Assembly: GCF_016861975.1 (NCBI RefSeq)
Contig: NZ_BOMB01000003.1
Coordinates: 1-64,000, forward strand
Source: Actinocatenispora rupis
GTDB lineage: Bacteria; Actinomycetota; Actinomycetes; Mycobacteriales; Micromonosporaceae
Direction: 5' to 3'
DNA: 64,000 nt
In this document: one piece after another, positions 26,402-34,680 of the stretch
Numbering within the stretch: position 1 is the first letter of the stretch
How the letters are laid out: the number at the start of each line of letters is the position of its first letter
The notes under the pieces: generated by a model
What the model was told of the DNA's origin: nothing
Databases searched by the model: none
Seen by the model: only the letters and a program-made list of their open reading frames with translations
Made by a program: the position numbers and the translations under genes

Positions 26402-27256
26402 TCACATCTCCTTCACCGCCGCCTGGATGAAGTCCCTCGATTGAAGCCGATCGAGCGCCCGACATTCCAGATCGCGCATCACGAAGTTGTACCTGGTCAG
26501 ATCTTTCGCCCTGTCAAGGTACAGACCGCCGATGTACGACTCCAGGTACACGACTCCGGGGTCCTGCCGATCCGGGAATTCGAGAATCACGAACGACGAC
26601 GCCATCGCAGCGTGCTGCCCCATGGAAAACGGGAAGACACGCACGTCGACGTTGGGAAGGTCCGTGCACTCGATGACGTGCTCAAGCTGTTTCCGCATCG
26701 CCCGACGGTCGCCAACGGCTCGTCGGAGAACAGCTTCGTTGAGGATCATCGATACGTGTGGCGCGGACGGTTCCTCCCGGGTCAGCAGATCTTGGCGCCG
26801 CATCCGCAGAGCCACACGCTTCTCGATGTCCTCGGTGCTGTCATTCGTCGACGCTCGACAAATTGCGAAGCAATAGTCGGGGGTCTGCAACAGCCCCGGC
26901 ACCAACTCGGCGTCGTAGCTGCGCATGTCGCTTGCTGTGGATTCAAGGTCCATGAACGGCACGAACCACGAGGGCAGCGCATCCCCATACGCGTGCCACC
27001 AGTTCTTTGCCTTGGCCTCTCCAGCCAGAGTCACGAGTAGATCGGATGTCTGTTCGTCGGCGTGGTAGAGCTGGCTGAGGGCGATGACGTCGGACTTGGT
27101 GGGGGCGACGCGGCCGGTCTCGATGCGCCAGATCTTGTGGCGGGACCAGCCGAGTTCGTCGGCGGCGATCTCGGCGGTGTAGCCGGCGGCGACGCGCAGG
27201 GCCTTGGTCTGGCGGCCGAGCTGGCGGCGCGGGACGGTGGATCCGGCTTCGGTCAT
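26402..27256 (-). CDS. XRE-family helix-turn-helix regulator with DUF5753 (Scr1-like) domain
   Basis: 284 aa. The N-terminal HTH spans about residues 12-70 (LGRQTKALRVAAGYTAEIAADELGW and IWRIETGRVAPTKSDV). Residues 90-275 form DUF5753: YDAELVPGLLQTPDYCFAI, LRMRRQDLL, ILNEAVLRRAVG, VRVFPFSMGQHAAM, and VVYLESYIGGLYLD. The base composition of the DUF5753 part is visibly less GC-rich than its neighbours, which suggests transfer. It probably binds DNA and is controlled by or controls the adjacent DUF397 protein. Confidence 0.93.
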   Translation of the reverse strand: MTEAGSTVPRRQLGRQTKALRVAAGYTAEIAADELGWSRHKIWRIETGRVAPTKSDVIALSQLYHADEQTSDLLVTLAGEAKAKNWWHAYGDALPSWFVPFMDLESTASDMRSYDAELVPGLLQTPDYCFAICRASTNDSTEDIEKRVALRMRRQDLLTREEPSAPHVSMILNEAVLRRAVGDRRAMRKQLEHVIECTDLPNVDVRVFPFSMGQHAAMASSFVILEFPDRQDPGVVYLESYIGGLYLDRAKDLTRYNFVMRDLECRALDRLQSRDFIQAAVKEM

Positions 27257-27675
27257 GGTGCACTCCTGGTCGACGGTGTTGCACGGTGGGACGCCGCCGT
27301 CGCACGCCGAGGCGCCGACGGCGCCCGGTGCAACAAACCAGTCAGGCGGTGCCGTTCAGCTCGCAAGCCGGCGTGCCGCACCAGACGCCGCAATCCTCCC
27401 ACCGTGGGTACGTTCCGTGATGCCCCACCGTACGGCGAGTCGTGTCGGGACGGCGTCACCGCGACCGTCGCGCGGGAGTACCACTGTCCGAAGTGGACTG
27501 TCGCGGGTGGACACCGCGCGCCGCGCGCACCCGGTGTCGTAACAGAAAGGGCGCGACATCTGTGATGTGCGGCGTGTGTTGCGCCCGCGGCGAGCCGAAC
27601 GGCCGCCGCCGCCCGCCACCTGCTGACCGGACCCGCCGCGCACGCCACGCCGACACGACCCCGCTGCTCGTCAAC
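27257..27675. other. Intergenic region upstream of XRE gene and downstream of LLM gene
   Basis: About 420 bp with no supported ORF. It contains a small palindrome (ACATC-TGT-GATGT near 27558) and GTCC-GAAGT-GGAC near 27487. The XRE promoter should lie here, but no clear -35/-10 pair was identified. Confidence 0.4.
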
Positions 27676-27723
27676 GGCCCAGCGGCCCAGCGGCCCAGCG
27701 GCTCAGCGACTCAGCGACTCAGC
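27676..27723. repeat. 8-bp tandem repeat over the LLM gene stop codon
   Basis: Six contiguous 8-bp units: GGCCCAGC x3, GGCTCAGC, GACTCAGC x2. The LLM-oxidoreductase stop (TCA on this strand, 27711-27713) lies in unit five and the last codons in unit six. Confidence 0.85.
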
Positions 27724-28757
27724 GTCGCGCCGAGGGCGGCGATCGTCTCGCGCGTGGCGGCCGGGTCGCCGGCTCCCTCCACCATCAGCAGGGCGCGCCG
27801 GATCCCTGTCGCCGCAACGGATTCCGCCAGCCGTTCGGTGACGTCCGCGGCGGTACCGACGGGTTGCGTGGCGAGCAGCCGGGCCAGGTACGCCGCGTGG
27901 TCGGTGATCGGCGGCGCGCTCCCGTCGATCCGGACGTAGCCTGTGGTGGCGGCGAGGCGGGCGGGCATCGCGGCGCGCAGCCGGCGGTGCGCCTCGGCCC
28001 GGGTGTCCGCCTGGTACGCGAGGAACGCGGCGGCGTGGTCGACGTCCGGGTCGTAACCGTGCCGCTCGGCGACCGCGGCGTACCGGTCGAGCAGCGCGCG
28101 CTTCTCCGCGTCGGTGGCGTGCATCCCCAGCAGCAGCGGCAGCCCGCGTGCCGCGGCGCACTCCACAGTTGACGGCGAGGTGGCCGCGACGTACACCGGG
28201 ACGGGGTGTTCCGGTTGCGGCACAACGGAAACCGGACGGAACGCGAAGTGTCGGCCGGCCGCGCCGAGACTGTCCACACCGGACAACCAGCCGGTCATCA
28301 GGTCGAGCGACTCGGCGAACCCGGTGCGATATCGGTCCAGCCCGGTGCCGAACACCTCCAGGTCCACCCACGGCCCGCCGCGCGCGACGCCCAGCGCGAA
28401 CCGGCCGCCGGACACCGCGTCGAGGAGTACCGCCTCCTCGGCGAGCGCGACCGGGTGCCGCGCGGACAGCACGCACGCGGCCGTCCCCACCGTGATCCTT
28501 TCCGTACGCCCCAACAGGTGTGCGGCCAGCGCCGGCGCCGACGGGCAGCACCCGTACGTCACGAAGTGGTGTTCGGCGAACCAGGCGCCGTCGAACCCCG
28601 CCGCCTCCGCCGCCACCCCGTACTCCACCGCCCGGCGCACCGCGTCCGCCGTCGTACCACCGGATGTGGGTGCGGCGAGCAGGAACGCGTCGATCCGGGT
28701 GGTGCGCGGGGCGGTGATCCGCCCGCCCCGCGCACCCGTCCGGGGCTCAGCAGTCAC
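27711..28757 (-). CDS. LLM-class flavin-dependent oxidoreductase
   Basis: 348 aa from a GTG that overlaps the end of the upstream gene by 11 bp. Luciferase-like features: EYGVAAEAAGFDGAWFAEHHF, LGRTERITVGTAACVLSARHPVALAEEA, LDAVSGGRFALGVARGG, and VYVAATSPSTVECAAARGLPLLLG. It is an F420- or FMN-dependent monooxygenase/reductase of the bacterial-luciferase fold; the cofactor and substrate cannot be told from sequence. It is the last gene of the ATPase / SCO5389-like / LLM operon. Confidence 0.88.
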   Translation of the reverse strand: MTAEPRTGARGGRITAPRTTRIDAFLLAAPTSGGTTADAVRRAVEYGVAAEAAGFDGAWFAEHHFVTYGCCPSAPALAAHLLGRTERITVGTAACVLSARHPVALAEEAVLLDAVSGGRFALGVARGGPWVDLEVFGTGLDRYRTGFAESLDLMTGWLSGVDSLGAAGRHFAFRPVSVVPQPEHPVPVYVAATSPSTVECAAARGLPLLLGMHATDAEKRALLDRYAAVAERHGYDPDVDHAAAFLAYQADTRAEAHRRLRAAMPARLAATTGYVRIDGSAPPITDHAAYLARLLATQPVGTAADVTERLAESVAATGIRRALLMVEGAGDPAATRETIAALGATLSR

Positions 28758-29133
28758 GGAGTTCCGGCGACTGGTTGAGCAGCTGGCCGCGCGGCGAGAT
28801 GAACGCGCGGTACCGGTCACTGTCCACAGCGGACGGTGCGAACGCGGCGACCCGGTGGCAGTTCTGGAACGCCAGCGACACTCCGAAGTGCCGCTCCAGC
28901 CCGCCGCGGATCGCGTTCGATGCCAACGCGCGCAACAGTTGCCCGCGCTCGGCCTCGCTCGGCGGCGGCGTCGAGTCGTCCGCGAAGCCGCTCGCGTCGA
29001 CCCGGCCGGCGACCTCGCTCACCTTCTCCCACGCGTACGGCAGGGACGCGCGGACGCAGGCGACGAACTCCTCGTCCGACACCGCGCCGCTCTCCGCCTT
29101 GGCCAACAGTTCGGGGGAAACATCCAGGGACAT
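28747..29133 (-). CDS. SCO5389-like conserved actinobacterial protein
   Basis: 128 aa. It begins MSLDVSPELLAKAESG and contains the conserved block FVACVRASLPYAWEKV, a GQLLRALASNAIRGGLERHFG helix, FQNCHRVAAF, and the ending RGQLLNQSPELRDC. This pattern matches my recollection of the SCO5389 family of actinomycetes, which has no known function. The conserved Cys and His (FQNCH, terminal C) could bind a metal or be modified; this is inference. It lies 93 bp after the CooC-like ATPase gene and overlaps the LLM gene. Confidence 0.75.
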   Translation of the reverse strand: MSLDVSPELLAKAESGAVSDEEFVACVRASLPYAWEKVSEVAGRVDASGFADDSTPPPSEAERGQLLRALASNAIRGGLERHFGVSLAFQNCHRVAAFAPSAVDSDRYRAFISPRGQLLNQSPELRDC

Positions 29134-29226
29134 CCAGGTACTCCTCGGTGGACGGCTCCGGCGCGGGCGCGCCGGAGAGTTCGGGTCCGGTACGGCTTCC
29201 GTTGTGCCGCAACCGGATGCGGTCGG

Positions 29227-30189
29227 TCAGGACGCGGGGACGGGCGCCGGGCCGAGGACGAAGTCCGGGTCGACCTGGTCGGCCAGGTCGGCGCCGGTCC
29301 GGTCGTTCGCCCACGCCCGCGCGTTCCGCAGGTGGAACGCGACGGCCTGTCGGGTGTACGCCGGCCAGTCCCGTACGGCGGCGTCGACGGTGTCGGCGAG
29401 GGTGCCGAGAACGGTGCGGTTGTGCGGTTCCAGCCCGGACAGCGGGCCGAACCGGCCGCGCTCCGCGGCGCGCACGTAGTCCGACCGGCCGAACACGCCG
29501 AGCAGGTCGGCGCCGAGCTGCTCGCGCAGGAACGCGGCGTCGGTGTCGTCGGTGACCTTGTTGCCGACGGCGGCCAGCCGTACGCCGTGCTCCCGCGCGT
29601 ACCTCGCGTACTGCCGGTGGACGCCGACGCTGCGCAGGGTCGGCTCGCACACCACGAACGTCTGGTCGAACCGGGTGAACAGCCCCGACGCGAACGCGTC
29701 CGCGCCCGCCGTCATGTCCACCACCACGTACTCCCCCGGCCCGTCGACCAGATGGTTCAGCAGCAGCTCGACCGCGCCGACCTTGCTGTGGTAGCAGGCG
29801 ACACCCAGATCCTCGGCGGAGAACTGCCCGGTCACCGCCAGCCGCACGTCCCCGACCGTACGGATCAGCTTGTCGTACAAGGGATTGGGGCCGGTGACGG
29901 TGAGCAGGCGGGAACCGCGGCCGGGCGGCGTGGTCTTCACCATCGCCGCGGCGGAGGCGATCCGCGGGTTGGTGCCCCGCAGGTACTCCTTGATCTCGGT
30001 GAGGTGGTCGCCGAGGGTGGGCAGCCGGTCCGCCTCGGCCTCGGGCAGGCCCAGCGCGACGGCGAGGTGCTGGTTGATGTCGGCGTCGACGGCCAGCACG
30101 GGCGCGCCGGTCGCGGCGAGGTGCCGGGCGAACAGGCCGGACAGCGTCGTCTTGCCGCTGCCGCCCTTGCCGACGAGGGCGATCTTCAC
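29227..30189 (-). CDS. CooC/MinD-like P-loop ATPase
   Basis: 320 aa from a GTG with AAGGGGAA 4 nt upstream. The deviant Walker A KGGSGKTT is at residues 8-15, VLAVDADINQHLAVALGL is the switch region, VVVDMTAGADAF the Walker B, and VGNKVTD the guanine/adenine-specificity loop. The protein belongs to the SIMIBI ATPases related to CooC and ArsA. Such proteins insert metals or control protein localisation. Here it may serve the neighbouring SCO5389-like protein. An operator-like inverted repeat overlaps its promoter (30246-30280). Confidence 0.85.
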   Translation of the reverse strand: MKIALVGKGGSGKTTLSGLFARHLAATGAPVLAVDADINQHLAVALGLPEAEADRLPTLGDHLTEIKEYLRGTNPRIASAAAMVKTTPPGRGSRLLTVTGPNPLYDKLIRTVGDVRLAVTGQFSAEDLGVACYHSKVGAVELLLNHLVDGPGEYVVVDMTAGADAFASGLFTRFDQTFVVCEPTLRSVGVHRQYARYAREHGVRLAAVGNKVTDDTDAAFLREQLGADLLGVFGRSDYVRAAERGRFGPLSGLEPHNRTVLGTLADTVDAAVRDWPAYTRQAVAFHLRNARAWANDRTGADLADQVDPDFVLGPAPVPAS

Positions 30190-30245
30190 TGGTTCCCCTT
30201 CTCGTCGGGGACGCCCGCGGCGCCCCCGGTTGATCATGTGCGTTG

Positions 30246-30280
30246 ATGAAACTAGTAGTCGTTTTCATTAGTGGTGTCAA
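30246..30280 (-). promoter_or_regulatory. Promoter of the CooC-like operon with inverted-repeat operator
   Basis: TTGACA (minus strand, 30275-30280) is a consensus -35. Just downstream lies ATGAAAAC...GTTTCAT (30261-30268 and 30246-30252) with an 8-nt centre, in a small AT-rich island. A repressor bound here would cover the core promoter. Confidence 0.5.
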
Positions 30281-30366
30281 GTCGATCCGTACCGACACGC
30301 TGACGATCCGTGGCCACGACGGGGCTGCCGTCGGCGGTCCGCACCCCCGCGACACCGGCCGCCGGA

Positions 30367-30372
30367 TAGGCT
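30367..30372 (+). promoter_or_regulatory. -10 element (TAGGCT), leaderless start of peptidase E gene
   Basis: TAGGCT ends 7 nt before the ATG at 30380 with no Shine-Dalgarno. Confidence 0.55.
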
Positions 30373-30379
30373 CACGTCG

Positions 30380-31114
30380 ATGAACGCGAGCAGCCGTACG
30401 CCGACGATCCTGGCCACCTCCGGCGGTCTGGTCCGCGGTCGACACACCGACCTCGCCCCCGGACCGCTGCTGTGGCACGCCCTCGCACTCAGCGGCGCGC
30501 GACGACCGCGCCTGACGTACCTGGGGCAGGCCGGCGGCGACGACAAGTCCTTCGCCGGCGCGCTGCACGAGGCGTTCTACGGCACCGACGTCGACCTCAC
30601 CTGCGTCCGCCTGCTCCCCATGCCGAACGTGCCGGACCTGCGCGCGCACCTGCTCGCCGCCGACGTGATCTGGGTCGGCGGCGGCAGCGTCGCCGGACTG
30701 CTCGCGCTGTGGCGGCTGCACGGCGTCGACGAGATCCTGCGCGAGTGCTGGGACGCCGGTGTGGTCCTCACCGGCGTGTCCGCCGGCTCGATCTGCTGGC
30801 ACGTCGGCGGCACCACCGACTCGTACGGGCCGGAGCTGCGCGCCGTCGACAACGGCCTCGCCTTCCTGCCGTACAGCAACGGGGTGCACTACGACTCCGA
30901 GGCGCAGCGCCGGCCGCTGTTCCAGTCACTCGTCGCCGACGGCACCCTGCCCGCCGGGTATGCCACGGACGACGGCGTCGGGCTGCTCTACCGCGGCACC
31001 GAACTCGTCGAGGCGCTGCGCGAGCGCCGCACCGACGCCGCCGCGTACCGGGTGGAGCCGGACGGCGCGGGCGGGGCCACCGAGACCCGCATCGAGCCGC
31101 GCCAGCTCGACTGA
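30380..31114 (+). CDS. Peptidase E-like (S51) / type 1 glutamine amidotransferase-fold protein
   Basis: 244 aa. The S51 nucleophile elbow GVSAGS carries Ser134, in the block VVLTGVSAGSICWH. WVGGGSVAGLLALWRLHG and LPYSNGVHYDSEAQRRPLF are other conserved stretches. Peptidase E hydrolyses aspartyl dipeptides in enterics; actinobacterial relatives are mostly uncharacterised. It is cytoplasmic, with no signal peptide. It diverges from the CooC-like operon across 190 bp and has a leaderless-type promoter. Confidence 0.85.
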   Translation: MNASSRTPTILATSGGLVRGRHTDLAPGPLLWHALALSGARRPRLTYLGQAGGDDKSFAGALHEAFYGTDVDLTCVRLLPMPNVPDLRAHLLAADVIWVGGGSVAGLLALWRLHGVDEILRECWDAGVVLTGVSAGSICWHVGGTTDSYGPELRAVDNGLAFLPYSNGVHYDSEAQRRPLFQSLVADGTLPAGYATDDGVGLLYRGTELVEALRERRTDAAAYRVEPDGAGGATETRIEPRQLD

Positions 31115-31405
31115 CCGCGCCGTCCACAGTGGACCGTCCACTGTGGTACGAGAACAACCGGGTGACCGGGTGCAGACCGGAATCCCGGGCGGGGGGCGGA
31201 CAAACGCGGCCATGTTCCCGGTCGCCCGGACGTCCGTTGTATCGTTGGTCAACGCTTGTCAACCTCTCGGGTACGAAACCGGGGTCGTGAGTCGCAGGGT
31301 GGCGAGGCACCTCGCTGGCAGCGGCGCACGACCCCGTCCCACGCACGGTCCGGCAAGCTGCGTCGGCCGCCGGAGCGGCGGGGAGGTCTGGGAGGTAGGT
31401 GTTTC

Positions 31406-33634
31406 GTGGCCCTGCTGAGCGTCGTGGTGCCCGCGTACGACGTCGAGGACTTTCTGCCGGAGTGCCTCGACTCCCTGCTGGGACAGTCGTTCACCGACAT
31501 CGAGGTGATCGGCGTCGACGACCGCTCACCCGACCGCTGCGGCGAGATCCTCACCGATTACGCGGCGCGTGACCCGCGGGTGAAGGTGCTGCGGCTGCCC
31601 GAGAACCGCGGGCTCGGCGGCGCCCGCAACGCCGGCCTCGCCGAGGCCACCGGGGAGTACGTGTGGTTCGTCGACTCGGACGACTGGGTCGACGGGCGGG
31701 CGCTCGCGACGATCGCCGAGCGGATCGCGGCCACCCGGCCGGACGTGCTGTTCGTCGGACACACCCTGGCGTACCGGGATCTGCGCACCGAGCGCGACCC
31801 CGGCGACGCCGTCCTGCCCGGCCTGCCCGAGGTGTGCACCGCCGCCGAACACCCCGAGGTGTTCCGGGTCTTCCCGTCCGCGTGGAACAAGGTGGTGCGC
31901 CGCGAGTTCCTGCTGGGACTGGGGATCGACTACCCGACCGGGGCGTACGAGGACCTGCCCGTCACGTTCCCGCTGCTGTGCGCCGCCGACCGGATCGCCA
32001 CCGTCCCCGACGTCTGCCTGTACTACCGGCAGCGCCAGGGTTCCATCCTCAACTCCGGCGGCGAGAAGCACCTCGACCTGGTCGACCAGTACCGGCTGGT
32101 GTTCCAACGGCTGGCCGCGCTCGGCGACCGGGCGCTCGTCACCCCGGTGTACACGTTCATGGCCAAGCACCTGTTCGTCCTGCTCGGCGCCGGCCGGATC
32201 GGGCGCGCGCACCGCCGCGAGTACTTCGACCGCGCGAGCGCGCTGACCCGCGAGCTGCGTCCCGCCGGCTTCACCCCGCCCGGCGGACTCGACGGCGTGC
32301 GGTACCGGCTGCTGGTGTCCGGGTCGTGGCCGGGCGTGGTCGCGCTGCGCCGCGGATACCAGGTGGCGCAAGGGATCCGGCGCGGCGTGCGGCGCGTCTC
32401 CCGACCGGCCCGGCGGGCCCTGCGACGCGCCCGCGCACTCGCCGGCAAGGCCCTCCTCCGCCTGTACTACAAGGCCCAGGCCCGCGGCCCGCTCGACGAG
32501 CACCTCGCCCTCTACTGCGCGTACTGGGGCCGCGGGTACGCGTGCAACCCGCGCGCCATCTACGAGAAGGCCCGCGAGCTGGCCCCCGACGTGCGCGGGG
32601 TGTGGGTGGTGACCGCCGAGGGCGCCGCGACCCTGCCCGAGGGCGTACCGCACGTGGTGCAGGACACGCCGGCGTTCTACCGCGCGCTGGCCCGCGCGAA
32701 ATACTTGATCAACAACAACAACTTCGGCAACTACCTGGTGAAGCGGCAGGGATCCGTGTTCGTGCAGACGCACCACGGCACCCCGCTCAAGTCGATGGGC
32801 GTCGACGAGCGCCGCCACCCGCTCACCCCCGCCACCCGGCACAACAGCGTCAAGAGCCTGCTGCAGCGCTGCGACGCCTGGGACTACGACCTCAGCTCCA
32901 ACGCGTACTCCACCACCGTGTGGCACAAGGCGTACCCGCGCGACTTCACCACCCTGGAGTACGGCTACCCGCGCAACGACGTCCTCGTCAACACCACCCC
33001 CGAACAGGTCGCCGAACTCCGCGCCCGGCTCGGCATCGGCCCCGACGAGACCGTCGTGCTCTACGCGCCCACGCACCGCGAGTACCAGTCCGAGTACCAG
33101 CCGCTGTTCGACCCGGACGCGTTCGTCGCCGCGCTCGGACCGCGGCACCGGCTGCTGCTGCGCGCGCACTACTTCTACGGCGCCGGCACCGGCCACCCCG
33201 ACTCGCCCGACGTCATGGACGTCTCGTCGTACCCGGTGGTCGAGGACCTGTACCTGGTGGCCGACGTGCTCGTCACCGACTACTCGTCCGTGATGTTCGA
33301 CTACGGCGTCCTCGACCGGCCCATCGTCATCTACGCGCCCGACTGGCACGTCTACCGCGACACCCGCGGCGCGTACTTCAACCTCGCCGCCGCCCCGCCC
33401 GGCCTGTTCGTCCGCGACTACGACGAACTCGTCGAGACGTTCCGCACCGGCACCGTCGACACCGCCGAGACCCGCGCGCTGCGCGCCGACTTCCGTGACC
33501 GGTTCTGCTCCTTCGACGACGGCCGCGCCGCCGAGCGCGTCGTACGCAAGGTGATGCTCGGCGAGGAACCCGCCCTGCCCGCCGCCGCACAGACGGACGG
33601 GGCCGGCCAGCGGCAACCGCTGACCAGCCCCTGA
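31406..33634 (+). CDS. Bifunctional GT2 glycosyltransferase / CDP-glycerol glycerophosphotransferase (TagF-like)
   Basis: 742 aa from a GTG 9 nt after GGGAGGTAGG. Residues 1-230 are a GT-A family 2 transferase: LLSVVVPAYDVEDFLPECLDS, ENRGLGGARNAGL, VDSDDWVD (DxD). Residues about 340-720 are a CDP-glycerol:poly(glycerophosphate) transferase domain: THHGTPLKSMG, YAPTHREYQ, LVTDYSSVMFDYG and RPIVIYAPD. A basic amphipathic stretch (about 310-360, Arg-rich) may anchor it to the membrane. It probably adds sugar and alditol-phosphate units to a wall teichoic-acid-like polymer, with the export system at 39.4-40.9 kb. Confidence 0.85.
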   Translation: MALLSVVVPAYDVEDFLPECLDSLLGQSFTDIEVIGVDDRSPDRCGEILTDYAARDPRVKVLRLPENRGLGGARNAGLAEATGEYVWFVDSDDWVDGRALATIAERIAATRPDVLFVGHTLAYRDLRTERDPGDAVLPGLPEVCTAAEHPEVFRVFPSAWNKVVRREFLLGLGIDYPTGAYEDLPVTFPLLCAADRIATVPDVCLYYRQRQGSILNSGGEKHLDLVDQYRLVFQRLAALGDRALVTPVYTFMAKHLFVLLGAGRIGRAHRREYFDRASALTRELRPAGFTPPGGLDGVRYRLLVSGSWPGVVALRRGYQVAQGIRRGVRRVSRPARRALRRARALAGKALLRLYYKAQARGPLDEHLALYCAYWGRGYACNPRAIYEKARELAPDVRGVWVVTAEGAATLPEGVPHVVQDTPAFYRALARAKYLINNNNFGNYLVKRQGSVFVQTHHGTPLKSMGVDERRHPLTPATRHNSVKSLLQRCDAWDYDLSSNAYSTTVWHKAYPRDFTTLEYGYPRNDVLVNTTPEQVAELRARLGIGPDETVVLYAPTHREYQSEYQPLFDPDAFVAALGPRHRLLLRAHYFYGAGTGHPDSPDVMDVSSYPVVEDLYLVADVLVTDYSSVMFDYGVLDRPIVIYAPDWHVYRDTRGAYFNLAAAPPGLFVRDYDELVETFRTGTVDTAETRALRADFRDRFCSFDDGRAAERVVRKVMLGEEPALPAAAQTDGAGQRQPLTSP

Positions 33635-33644
33635 CACACCGTGC

Positions 33645-33670
33645 GCCGGGGCGGACCACACCGCCCCGGC
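33645..33670. terminator. Hairpin between convergent genes
   Basis: GCCGGGGCGG pairs with CCGCCCCGGC across a 6-nt loop, between the TagF-like gene and the methyltransferase gene. Confidence 0.6.
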
Positions 33671-33677
33671 CGACGAC

Positions 33678-34577
33678 CTACGGCTTCACCGCGATCCGGC
33701 CCGACCCGCAGCGCACCAGCAGCAGCTTCGCGCCGGACTTCGCCAGGAACTCCTCGGTCGCCTCGCGCGAACCGTCCCAGTACCCGTAGTCGTCGATGAT
33801 CAGCACGCCACCGGACACCAGCCGCGGGTACAGGTGCTCCAGCTCGTGCTTGGTCGACGCGTACCAGTCGGTGTCGAGGCGCAGGATCGAGATCTGCTCC
33901 GGCGCCTCCTGCGGGATGGTGTCCTCCACCATGCCCTGCACGTAGTGCACCTTCTCCTTCGGGTACGGCACCTTCGACATGCCGTCCCGCACGTCCTCCA
34001 GGGTCGCCGCGGCCTTCACCCAGGAGTCGTCGGCGGCCACGGCCAGCAGGTCGTCGGCCGCCTTCCCGTCCCGCACCCGGACGTCCTTCTCGCTCGGCGG
34101 CGGCATGCCCTCGAACGTGTCGAACAGGTACAGGTCCCGCGTGTGGTCGCCGAACGAGTCGAACGTCCGGGCCACCGCCTGCATCGACCCGCCCCGCCAG
34201 ACACCGCACTCCACCACGTCACCCGGTACGTCGTGGTTGTGCACGTACCGGACGGCGGCGATGAGGCCGTGCAGCTTCTCCGGGCTGGTCATCGTGTAGC
34301 CCTTGACCGCGCGGATGACCTCCGCGGTGTCCTCGTCGAAGTCCACCGGGAAGCCGGTGCCCTTCGCCGCGGGCTTCGGCGGTTTCGCCTCACCGGCGCC
34401 CACCGCGGCGGCCGCCTTCTCCAACCGGGCGGCGACGGCCTCGTGCCGCGACGTCGCCTCGTTCAGCTGTTGGATCCGGTCGCTCATCGCCGCACTCATC
34501 GCGGCATTCCGGGTACTCACGAACCGGAATCCGGTGGTACGCGCCAGAAACGCGTTGAAGCGTCGTGCGCCGCTCAT
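33678..34577 (-). CDS. Class I SAM-dependent methyltransferase, TylF/MycF (macrocin O-methyltransferase) type
   Basis: 299 aa. GGGAGAG precedes the ATG at 34577; another ATG 12 nt further up is possible. TylF-family features: GDVVECGVWRGGSMQAVAR (SAM site), LFDTFEGMPPPSEKDV, HYVQGMVEDTIP, ILRLDTDWYASTKHELEHLYPRL and GGVLIIDDYGYW (metal-binding Asp pairs). An N-terminal extension of ~90 residues is partly coiled-coil-like (SDRIQQLNEATSRHEAVAARLEKA). It likely O-methylates a sugar of the polymer made by the flanking enzymes. It lies 103 bp downstream of the next TagF-like gene on the same strand. Confidence 0.85.
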   Translation of the reverse strand: MSGARRFNAFLARTTGFRFVSTRNAAMSAAMSDRIQQLNEATSRHEAVAARLEKAAAAVGAGEAKPPKPAAKGTGFPVDFDEDTAEVIRAVKGYTMTSPEKLHGLIAAVRYVHNHDVPGDVVECGVWRGGSMQAVARTFDSFGDHTRDLYLFDTFEGMPPPSEKDVRVRDGKAADDLLAVAADDSWVKAAATLEDVRDGMSKVPYPKEKVHYVQGMVEDTIPQEAPEQISILRLDTDWYASTKHELEHLYPRLVSGGVLIIDDYGYWDGSREATEEFLAKSGAKLLLVRCGSGRIAVKP

Positions 34578-34680
34578 CAACTCTCCCATCGTTGATGCGG
34601 GGCCGAGCGGACACTCGACCCCCGGCCGACCGGCCACAGCGAGCGGGACGCCGCGCGGCGTCCCGCTCCGGTGCATCCCG

